This document shows, piece by piece, positions 1 through 5,921 of a DNA stretch of 7,406 nucleotides. The stretch is taken from positions 1 through 7,406 of the forward strand of contig JAFSWJ010000268.1 of NCBI GenBank assembly GCA_017444545.1. Reading direction: 5' to 3'. The position numbers and the translations under genes were made by a program. The stretch comes from Lachnospiraceae bacterium. GTDB lineage: Bacteria > Bacillota > Clostridia > Lachnospirales > Lachnospiraceae. Every line of letters begins with the position of its first letter. Position 1 is the first letter of the stretch. The notes beneath the pieces are model-generated. The model made no database searches. It saw only the letters and a list, made by a program, of their open reading frames with translations, and had not been told where the DNA came from.

Positions 1-1064
1 CTGTAGGTACGGCAGAGGACTGCGCAAAGATGATCAATGAATTTGTTCCCATCGTTCGTGCAGTGGACGGACTGAAGAACCTCAAGGTCATCTCATTCGG
101 ACCCAGGCCCCTCAATTTCCTTGCCTGCAACGCTCCCGTGAAGCAGCTCTACAATCTTGACGTTGAGATTGAGGAAAACTCTGAGCTGGATCTTTTCGAA
201 GCCTTCAACAATCATGCAGATGACAAGAGGATCAATGATGTTGTGGCTGACATGGCAAAGGAACTCGGCACCGGAAACAAGATCCCCGAGATCCTTCCGA
301 AGCTTGCACAGTATGAGCTGACCCTTACAGACTGGATCGAGCAGCACAAGGGCTACAGGAAGTATGTGACCATAGCCGGAAAATGCTGGCCTGCATTCCA
401 GACCCAGTTCAAGTTCGTTCCCTGCTATGTCAATTCCAGACTTACCGGAAAAGGCATACCTGTATCCTGCGAGGTTGATATCTACGGAGCTCTTTCCGAG
501 TTCATCGGAACCTGCATTTCAAATGACAGCGTGACCCTCCTTGACATCAACAACTCGGTTCCGGATGATATGTACAACGAGTCCATCAAGGGCAAGTTCG
601 ATTACACACATACCGATACCTTCATGGGCTTCCATTGCGGAAATACCTGCTCATCAAAGCTTGGAAACTGTGAGATGAGATTCCAGAAGATCATGGCGCG
701 TAACCTTCCGAGAGAGGTGACGAACGGAACACTCGAGGGCGACATCGCACCCGGCGATATCACCTTCTTCAGACTTCAGTCTACGGCAGATGCAAAGCTT
801 CGTGCATATCTGGCAGAAGGCGAGGTTCTCCCTGTTGCCACAAGGTCATTCGGAGGCATCGGAGTATTTGCCATCCCCGAGATGGGAAGGTTCTACAGAC
901 ACTGGCTCATCGAAAAGAACTTCCCTCACCACGGAGCAGTTATGTTCGGACACTACGGCAAGCCGCTCTATGAGGTTTACAAGTATATCGGAGTTGATCC
1001 TTCAGAGATCGGATTCAATCAGCCGAAGGGCATGAGATATCCTACGGAAAATCCTTTCGCATAA
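1..1064 (+). CDS. L-fucose/L-arabinose isomerase-family protein, C-terminal part (5' end outside window)
   Basis: The reading frame is open from base 3 to the TAA at 1062-1064 with no stop before the ATG at 30. The residues before that ATG (VGTAEDCAK) look like continuous protein, so this is a 5'-truncated gene rather than one starting at 30. The visible part is about 353 residues. From memory, full-length relatives are near 490, so roughly 140 N-terminal residues are missing. I recognise it as the fucose isomerase-like family common in Lachnospiraceae, which interconverts an aldose and a ketose using a divalent metal in the cytoplasm. Candidate metal or catalytic residues, numbered from the ATG at 30, are E148 and D150 in CEVD, D172 in LLDIN, and H300/H301/H308 near the C-terminus; these are inferred by analogy with E. 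coli FucI. A short Cys-containing stretch (C203, C207, C214) is also visible. The exact sugar cannot be read from the sequence. The strong terminator after it separates it from the sensory operon. Confidence 0.8.
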   Translation, partial: VGTAEDCAKMINEFVPIVRAVDGLKNLKVISFGPRPLNFLACNAPVKQLYNLDVEIEENSELDLFEAFNNHADDKRINDVVADMAKELGTGNKIPEILPKLAQYELTLTDWIEQHKGYRKYVTIAGKCWPAFQTQFKFVPCYVNSRLTGKGIPVSCEVDIYGALSEFIGTCISNDSVTLLDINNSVPDDMYNESIKGKFDYTHTDTFMGFHCGNTCSSKLGNCEMRFQKIMARNLPREVTNGTLEGDIAPGDITFFRLQSTADAKLRAYLAEGEVLPVATRSFGGIGVFAIPEMGRFYRHWLIEKNFPHHGAVMFGHYGKPLYEVYKYIGVDPSEIGFNQPKGMRYPTENPFA

Positions 1065-1085
1065 TAAGATCAAAACAAAAATGAC

Positions 1086-1131
1086 CTTCCCCGCCTGTCC
1101 CTGAAAAAGACCGGGCGGGGAGGATTTTTTT
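1086..1131 (+). terminator. Rho-independent terminator after the isomerase gene
   Basis: A GC-rich stem pairs CTTCCCCGCC (1086-1095) with GGCGGGGAGG (1114-1123): ten pairs including one T-G wobble, with an 18-base loop. It is followed by a T run at 1125-1131. It lies 22 bases after the isomerase stop codon and ends only 20 bases before the ATG of the next gene. Confidence 0.93.
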
Positions 1132-1132
1132 A

Positions 1133-1141
1133 TGGTAAAAT
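1133..1141 (+). promoter_or_regulatory. Candidate extended -10 promoter element for the sensory operon
   Basis: TGGTAAAAT matches the extended -10 pattern TGnTATAAT, with five of six bases in the hexamer. No -35 hexamer is visible at the usual distance, where the terminator stem lies, but extended -10 promoters can work without one. Transcription would start near 1148, only about four bases before the ATG at 1152. No other convincing promoter is seen between 1065 and 1151. Alternatively the operon is transcribed by read-through of the terminator. Confidence 0.45.
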
Positions 1142-1151
1142 CCTGTAGTAT

Positions 1152-2180
1152 ATGAACAAGAGTGAAAACAAAAACACCTTCAGGGTCATAATCCTTTTTG
1201 TCGTGCTCATGGCGGTCATATCCGTCTTTATCGTTGTGTATTTCACCCAGCAGACAAGACAGCTGGCACTGGATACTGAACCGGGAGAAGGATATGAGCA
1301 TCACTATGCCTATATCTGCGATGACAGGAGCGACAATATGTACAATGCGATCTACGAGGAGGCGGTAAATGCTTCCCGCGGAAGCGGTGACTATATAGAG
1401 TTCATGGGAAAAAACCTGACGGAGGAGTATGACAGCGAAGAACTTTTGAAGATAGCCGTGTATGCCGGTATGGACGGGATCATCTTTCAGGCGGATGAGT
1501 CGCAGAAGACAAAGGAACTCATAAACTGGGCAGACAGCATGGGAGTTCCCGTTATAACCATGGGACGGGATAATGCGACATCGCTTCGAAAATCCTTTGT
1601 GGGATTTGCTTATTATGAACTGGGAAAAACCTTTGGAGAGCAGATCCTGAAAAACGATACGGGAAAAGAAGCCGAGGTTCTGGTGCTGACCAGTCCGGAT
1701 TCAAAAAATACAAGTCAGAACATCACCTTCCAGGGGATAGTGGACACACTGAACAAGGCGGAGGTCCTTGACAGGATCACGTTGAAGAACCTGGCTGTTT
1801 CGGATACATCGGCCTTTGAGGCGGAGGAGACCATCAGCAGCCTCATCAGGGGATCGGAGCTTCCGGATATCATGGTCGCACTTAGTGAAGTGAACACGAC
1901 CTGTGTCTGCCAGGCTCTGGTAGACTACAACCGGGTCGGAGATGTCCGGGTCTATGGTTTCTACAGCAACGATACCATCCTTTCATCGGTTGAAAAAAAC
2001 ATTATCACCGCAACGGTAACCGTCGATACAAAACAGATGGGAAGATATTGTGTTGAAGCACTTTCCGAATATGATGCCTACGGGTATGTCAACGAATACA
2101 TGCCGGCGGACATCTATGTGATAAACAGCGGGAATGTCATGGACTACACAGCGTCCGGAGGGGAGGAAGAGATTGAGTAA
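1152..2180 (+). CDS. Membrane-anchored periplasmic-binding-protein-like sensor (XylFII-like)
   Basis: This 342-residue protein has a short polar N-terminus, one hydrophobic helix (about residues 11-31) with no lipobox Cys, then a two-lobed sugar-binding fold of the Peripla_BP_4/RbsB type (about 50-325). Fold landmarks are the first strand YAYICDDR (52-59), GMDGIIFQ (106-113), GVPVITMGRD (131-140), FVGFAYYELG (149-158) and the C-terminal ITATVTVDTKQMG (285-297). The uncleaved-looking anchor and the position directly before a LytS-type kinase suggest a sensor or co-receptor rather than a transporter component. That matches XylFII of the C. beijerinckii XylFII-LytS/YesN system (family knowledge). 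Several positions normally contacting sugar are replaced: the DN of the VGxDN-type motif reads AY, the ND before helix AxG reads SE, and the GFD motif reads GFY. Ligand binding is therefore uncertain. It has CxC at 251-253. There is no Shine-Dalgarno before the ATG. The start is supported by the N-terminal charge and membrane-helix pattern. The gene overlaps the kinase gene by 8 bases. Confidence 0.8.
   Translation: MNKSENKNTFRVIILFVVLMAVISVFIVVYFTQQTRQLALDTEPGEGYEHHYAYICDDRSDNMYNAIYEEAVNASRGSGDYIEFMGKNLTEEYDSEELLKIAVYAGMDGIIFQADESQKTKELINWADSMGVPVITMGRDNATSLRKSFVGFAYYELGKTFGEQILKNDTGKEAEVLVLTSPDSKNTSQNITFQGIVDTLNKAEVLDRITLKNLAVSDTSAFEAEETISSLIRGSELPDIMVALSEVNTTCVCQALVDYNRVGDVRVYGFYSNDTILSSVEKNIITATVTVDTKQMGRYCVEALSEYDAYGYVNEYMPADIYVINSGNVMDYTASGGEEEIE
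2157..2166 (+). promoter_or_regulatory. Ribosome binding site selecting a TTG start for the kinase
   Basis: GGAGGGGAGG ends six bases before TTG at 2173, inside the end of the preceding gene. It favours TTG-2173 over the in-frame ATG at 2134, which has only a weak purine stretch upstream and would add 13 hydrophilic residues without family resemblance. Confidence 0.75.
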
Positions 2181-3486
2181 AAACAGAGAATCCCTTTCGG
2201 TACAGATGAAGCTGACTATCTTCTTTTTTGTCACCTCCGTTATAGTCATACTGGTGAACATCATCATGTTCATCAATATCAATAATGCGATAGACAGCGT
2301 GAACCGTGTTTATTATACAAACTTTCTGATAAACGAGGCAAAGGATGCGCTTGATACGGTTCAGAGGAGCATGAATGATTATCTGAACACGAAATCAACA
2401 TACTCAATAGAAAAATACTTTGAAGCGGAACAGACCTACAAGGATCGTCTCACCGAACTGGAGGGATTAAACAACGGCGGGGATCTGGGAGTGATCCAGA
2501 GCAATATCATAAAACTGTCGGATACCTACCTCAGGTATACTTCCCGGACCATTCAGGCAAAAAGAGGAAGGGTAGTGGAAAAGTACAGGCAGTCCTATGA
2601 TACGGCCGAGGAGATCTACGGATATATCAATTCATATATCTACAGCCTGAACAATGAGAGGTTCAAGCAGAATACCAGAAACTACACGGGACTGATGGGC
2701 AGCTTCAGATCTCTGGAGTATATCACCATCCTGGTGCTGGTGATAATGAGTATCTTTAACATCCTGGTCACGGGACTGTATACAAAGAACATCATGGATC
2801 CGGTCCGCGAGAGACAGATAATGATGGAGACCCATCTGAAGGATGCGGAGCTGAAGTATCTCCAGGCACAGATAAACCCTCACTTCCTTTTCAACACCCT
2901 CAATGCAGGAGCCCAGCTTGCCATGCTTGAAGATGCCGACAGGACTTATGATTATATACAGAACATGGCGGCATTTTTCAGATACAGGATCAAGGGTGCT
3001 GACGGGGACACCACCCTTGCACAGGAGATAGGATTGGTGGATAATTATATCTACATCCTGAACGTCAGGTTTTCCGGCGAGATCCATTTTGAAAAGGACG
3101 TGGATGAAAACTGTACCGGAGTGGTGGTTCCGGGAATGATACTCCAGCCCGTGGTCGAAAATGCGGTAAACTACGGTGTGAGGAATATCGACAGGGAAAA
3201 GCTCATAAAGCTTTCAGTCAAAAGATCCGATGGCAGGATCGAAGTAAAGGTTCTTGATAACGGAGCAGGCATGACAGCCCGGAGGATAGAGGAGGTCATG
3301 GCCGGAACCGCAGGCGAGGAACAGATCATGAAGGATTCAAACGGAGTCGGACTTTTGAACGTGATATCGAGGATGCGTCTTTATTATGGAACGGAAGAGG
3401 TTCTGAAGATCGAAAGTGACGGAAAAGACAAGGGTACTACAGTGACGCTTTTCATACCGGACAGTAACGGAGGAGATGATGTATAA
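2173..3486 (+). CDS. LytS/YesM-type sensor histidine kinase
   Basis: From the TTG start this is 437 residues. It has a first membrane helix (about 15-36), an extracellular sensor of about 145 residues that reads as all-helical with no PAS or Cache signature, and a second membrane helix (about 182-204). After that comes the His_kinase core of the LytS/YesM family with phospho-acceptor H237 in QINPHFLFNTLN, then FFRYRI. The ATP-binding domain follows, with N box VENAVNYG (328-335), G1 box DNGAGM (362-367) and G2 box GVGLLNV (391-397). It should autophosphorylate on H237 and pass phosphate to the next gene's product. Only about 33 residues separate the second membrane helix from the histidine, too few for a full HAMP domain. 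The gene overlaps the binder before it and the regulator after it by 8 bases each, implying translational coupling and co-stoichiometry. By analogy with C. beijerinckii LytS, the sensor probably binds the tethered binding protein rather than sugar itself (inference). Confidence 0.92.
   Translation: MSKNRESLSVQMKLTIFFFVTSVIVILVNIIMFININNAIDSVNRVYYTNFLINEAKDALDTVQRSMNDYLNTKSTYSIEKYFEAEQTYKDRLTELEGLNNGGDLGVIQSNIIKLSDTYLRYTSRTIQAKRGRVVEKYRQSYDTAEEIYGYINSYIYSLNNERFKQNTRNYTGLMGSFRSLEYITILVLVIMSIFNILVTGLYTKNIMDPVRERQIMMETHLKDAELKYLQAQINPHFLFNTLNAGAQLAMLEDADRTYDYIQNMAAFFRYRIKGADGDTTLAQEIGLVDNYIYILNVRFSGEIHFEKDVDENCTGVVVPGMILQPVVENAVNYGVRNIDREKLIKLSVKRSDGRIEVKVLDNGAGMTARRIEEVMAGTAGEEQIMKDSNGVGLLNVISRMRLYYGTEEVLKIESDGKDKGTTVTLFIPDSNGGDDV
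3469..3473 (+). promoter_or_regulatory. Ribosome binding site selecting the second ATG of the response regulator
   Basis: GGAGG lies two bases before the ATG at 3476 and five bases before the adjacent ATG at 3479. The spacing favours 3479, which also gives the usual family N-terminus MYKLLLADDE. Confidence 0.7.
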
Positions 3487-4774
3487 GCTTCTGCTGGCAG
3501 ACGACGAAGGGATAGTGACCGATTCCCTGAAGTTTATAATAGAAAAAAAGTTTCCGGATAAATTTGAGATACAGATCGCAAAGAGCGGCAGACAGGTCAT
3601 AGAGATGTCTGAAAGCTTCAGACCCGACATCGCCTTCATGGATATCCAGATGCCCGGGATAAACGGGATCGAGGCCATGAAGGAACTTCGCAAATCAAAT
3701 TCCTCCATCGTGCTCATAATAATGAGTGCCTATGACAAGTTTGATTATGCAAGAGAGGCTATCAATCTGAATGTGCTGGACTATCTGAACAAGCCCTTCA
3801 ACAAGGAGATGATAACCGACGTCCTCAAAAGGGCCATGGCAAAGATAGATGAGCTGCGCGAAAAGAGGAACAATGAGCTTCTCATTATGGAAAAGATGGA
3901 AAGCGTTGTCCCCATGATCGAAGCAGGCTTCATCTATACCATACTGTTTCAGGAAAACTACGGAAACGAGGCGGACAATTACCGGACTCTTCTCGGCATA
4001 GACGAGAACAGGGGATATATGATGGTGATCGAGGCCAGGGGGGAAAACGACAAGGAGGATACGGGACCCGTCGGCGCGGGTATCCGAATCCAGCCGAAAT
4101 ATGAAAGGATCAGAGAACTGATCAAAGGCAGATTCAACTGCATAGTCGGACCGTTGCTTTCAAACAAGATCATATGCTTCTTTGCAGTGAAGGATGAAGG
4201 AAAGGATCATACGGAAAGCGAGTCCTTGGAAAAAAAGTCGGAAAAGCTTGTCAGTGAGCTCAGTGAGAAAACCGGCTCGGAATTCAGGATAGGCATAGGA
4301 CCGGCAAGGCCTTTGCGTTCTCTGTACGAATCCTACAGCCTGGCGCTTGATGCATTGGAATACTCCGGAGAAAGGGTCGTGCATGCAGACGATCTTCCCA
4401 GAGGATACAGATCCTCCGGCGATCTTTCAAGAAGAAGTGAAAGAACGGAGAGCACGGCGGAGACTGCAAAAAGATTCATAGAGGAGAATTATGCGAAGGA
4501 TATATCCCTTGATGATGTGGCGGGATATGCGGAGGTGAGTCCTTATTATCTGTCCAGGCTTTTCAAAGAGGAAACAGGAGAGACCTTTATGGAATACCTG
4601 ACATCGCTCCGTATGAAAAAGGCAATGGAACTGATGAAGGATCCGGACAATTCCATCAAGGATATCTGTGCACAGGTCGGATATTCCGATCCGAATTACT
4701 TTTCAAGGATATTCAAAAAATCGGAAGGAGTGACGCCCACGGAGTATCGTGAGAGCGTGAAGGAGAATAAATGA
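3479..4774 (+). CDS. YesN-type response regulator, REC plus AraC DNA-binding domain
   Basis: This 431-residue cytoplasmic protein begins with a receiver domain (about 1-122): acidic pair D8/D9, phospho-acceptor D55 in FMDIQMPG, S83 in MSAYD, and K105 in LNKPF. All key residues are intact. A middle region (about 135-320) resembles the degenerate linker domain of YesN proteins, including GIGPARPLRSLYESY (272-286). The C-terminus is an AraC-type double helix-turn-helix (about 328-428), with the first motif around 343-365 and the second around 392-423, ending in the family pattern GVTPTEYR. It should be phosphorylated by the kinase encoded just upstream and then activate target promoters, typically sugar transport or utilisation genes. 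The targets are not identifiable here. The start at 3479 is preferred over 3476 by ribosome-site spacing. Its TGA overlaps the next start as ATGA, so the lipoprotein gene is translated in the same unit. Confidence 0.94.
   Translation: MYKLLLADDEGIVTDSLKFIIEKKFPDKFEIQIAKSGRQVIEMSESFRPDIAFMDIQMPGINGIEAMKELRKSNSSIVLIIMSAYDKFDYAREAINLNVLDYLNKPFNKEMITDVLKRAMAKIDELREKRNNELLIMEKMESVVPMIEAGFIYTILFQENYGNEADNYRTLLGIDENRGYMMVIEARGENDKEDTGPVGAGIRIQPKYERIRELIKGRFNCIVGPLLSNKIICFFAVKDEGKDHTESESLEKKSEKLVSELSEKTGSEFRIGIGPARPLRSLYESYSLALDALEYSGERVVHADDLPRGYRSSGDLSRRSERTESTAETAKRFIEENYAKDISLDDVAGYAEVSPYYLSRLFKEETGETFMEYLTSLRMKKAMELMKDPDNSIKDICAQVGYSDPNYFSRIFKKSEGVTPTEYRESVKENK
4760..4765 (+). promoter_or_regulatory. 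Ribosome binding site of the XylF-like lipoprotein gene
   Basis: AAGGAG at 4760-4765 sits five bases before the ATG at 4771, inside the end of the response regulator gene. It supports translation coupled to the upstream gene at the ATGA overlap. Confidence 0.75.
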
Positions 4775-5817
4775 GGAACAAAAAGAGGATCATCTGTCTG
4801 ATACTTTGTGCCCTGCTGCTTTCCTCCTGCAGTACCGGAGGGGAGGCGGATGACCAGCAGAAAAAGGTTGGAGGAAAGGGAGATCCGATTGAGATAGGAG
4901 TGACCTTTGACAGCTTTGTCATAGAGAGATGGGAAAGAGACAGGGATATCTTTGTGTCGACCGCAAAGGATCTGGGAGCCGAGGTCAATGTCCAGAACGC
5001 CAACGGTGATGTGAACAAACAGAAGGATCAGATCAAATACTTCATCGAAAAAGGCGTGGATGTGATAGTGGTCGTAGCAGTGGACAGTAACGCGCTTGCC
5101 GGAGAGATGAGGGAAGCAAAGGCAAAAAACATTCCGGTGATCGCTTACGACAGGCTGGTGAGAAATGCAGGCGTGGATCTCTACATTTCTTTTGACAATG
5201 AGATGGTGGGGCATTACATGGCAAAGGCACTTCTCACATCTCTTTCGGGAAAGGGAAAGATACTAAAGATAAACGGGCCTGCAAAGGACAACAATGTATC
5301 TCTGGTGAACAAAGGCTTTGACGAGACCATGGCGGGACGGAATATCAGGGTGGTGGATGTGTACTACGCCTCAGAGTGGAACGGAGAGGAGGCCTTCAGG
5401 TATCTGGAGGACCATCAGGACCTGGCGGATTCCGTGGACGGAGTGATGTGCGGGAACGATTCACTGGCGGGTCAGGCAGTGAGATATTATTCGGTCAAAA
5501 GGAGAGCCGGCGAGGTGGCCGTGGTGGGACAGGATGCGGATCTGGATGCCTGCCAGAGAGTTGTTGAGGGAACACAGACCATGACGGTTTACAAGCCGAT
5601 CGAAAAGCTGGCAAAAAAAGCAGCCGAATGTGCCGTAAAGCTGGCATCCGGTCAGGGTGTGGATACGGATGATTCGGTTGAGGACGGGAGGTACACGGTA
5701 CCCTATGTAAAGATCGATCCCATAGCTGTTACAAAAGATAATATGGACGAGGAGATCATAGACAGCGGATTTCATTTGAGAGAGGACGTTTACCTGACAA
5801 GACAGCAGGGCGAATAA
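4771..5817 (+). CDS. D-xylose-type sugar-binding lipoprotein (XylF-like)
   Basis: This 348-residue protein starts with a lipoprotein signal: basic MRNKKR, a hydrophobic stretch, and lipobox LSSC with C20 as the lipidated residue. The binding domain (about 39-330) carries hallmarks of the XylF family: FDSFVIERWERDRDIF (46-61), VNVQNANGD (72-80), IAYDRL (124-129), LYISFDN (137-143), INGPAKDNN (167-175), CGNDSLAGQA (227-236), VVGQDADLDACQRVVEGTQT (251-270) and TVYKPI (272-277). The tail contains DPIAVTKDN, also typical of the family. The pocket landmarks YDR, FDN, ND, GQDAD and K275 are kept, so it probably binds an aldose such as xylose, although the exact sugar is not proven. It is tethered to the outer face of the membrane. 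XylF normally feeds an ABC transporter (XylG/XylH), but no ATPase or permease gene follows in the window. It may serve a distant transporter or act with the kinase as a receptor. Start overlaps the regulator stop by four bases. Confidence 0.88.
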   Translation: MRNKKRIICLILCALLLSSCSTGGEADDQQKKVGGKGDPIEIGVTFDSFVIERWERDRDIFVSTAKDLGAEVNVQNANGDVNKQKDQIKYFIEKGVDVIVVVAVDSNALAGEMREAKAKNIPVIAYDRLVRNAGVDLYISFDNEMVGHYMAKALLTSLSGKGKILKINGPAKDNNVSLVNKGFDETMAGRNIRVVDVYYASEWNGEEAFRYLEDHQDLADSVDGVMCGNDSLAGQAVRYYSVKRRAGEVAVVGQDADLDACQRVVEGTQTMTVYKPIEKLAKKAAECAVKLASGQGVDTDDSVEDGRYTVPYVKIDPIAVTKDNMDEEIIDSGFHLREDVYLTRQQGE

Positions 5818-5828
5818 TATATTTCGTA

Positions 5829-5861
5829 TTTATTACATTCGGGACCACAAGATGTAGTGAA
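5829..5861 (+). other. Weak AT-rich inverted repeat after the sensory operon
   Basis: Bases 5829-5838 can pair with 5852-5861 (ten pairs, two of them wobbles) around a 13-base loop. No T run follows, so it is not a convincing intrinsic terminator. It lies just upstream of the extended -10 at 5870. It could be an mRNA 3'-end structure or mean nothing. No other terminator is visible between 5818 and 5921. Confidence 0.25.
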
Positions 5862-5869
5862 AATACAGG

Positions 5870-5878
5870 TGTTATAAT
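5870..5878 (+). promoter_or_regulatory. Candidate extended -10 promoter (upstream promoter of the hydrolase gene)
   Basis: TGTTATAAT is a perfect extended -10 (TGnTATAAT). No good -35 is seen 16-18 bases upstream. Transcription would begin near 5885, giving a leader of about 37 bases that lacks a Shine-Dalgarno before the ATG at 5922. Confidence 0.5.
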
Positions 5879-5883
5879 AGCGC

Positions 5884-5906
5884 AATTTGACATAATATTA
5901 CAAATT
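5884..5906 (+). promoter_or_regulatory. Candidate operator: 23-base near-palindrome over the -35
   Basis: The 11-base arms on either side of base 5895 match at nine of eleven positions, with outer half-sites AATTTG (5884-5889) and CAAATT (5901-5906). It covers the -35 hexamer at 5887-5892 and most of the spacer, so a bound dimeric regulator would block RNA polymerase. The AT-rich composition lowers confidence. Confidence 0.4.
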
Positions 5907-5915
5907 TGTTAAGAT
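5887..5915 (+). promoter_or_regulatory. Sigma-A-type promoter directly upstream of the hydrolase start codon
   Basis: A perfect -35 TTGACA (5887-5892), a 17-base spacer and -10 TAAGAT (5910-5915, four of six consensus bases) are present. Six bases lie between the -10 and the ATG, so the predicted first transcribed base is the A of the ATG at 5922. That would produce a leaderless mRNA. Confidence 0.6.
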
Positions 5916-5921
5916 GCACGT

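Noticed and set aside
1132..1155. Seven-codon reading frame whose TGA overlaps the ATG at 1152
   Set aside because: It has no ribosome site, and its ATG lies upstream of the likely transcription start, so it would matter only in read-through transcripts.
2134..2172. Upstream in-frame ATG start for the kinase
   Set aside because: The extra 13 residues are out of family, and the strong GGAGGGGAGG site fits the TTG at 2173 much better.
2632..3087. Open frame on the - strand inside the kinase gene (151 residues)
   Set aside because: It is fully antisense to the well-supported kinase core, with no recognisable motif.
4696..5214. Open frame on the - strand (172 residues)
   Set aside because: It is antisense to the AraC domain and XylF gene, both clearly coding on the + strand.
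5829..5861. Terminator for the sensory operon
   Set aside because: The stem is AT-rich with two wobbles and is not followed by a T run, so termination is not supported.
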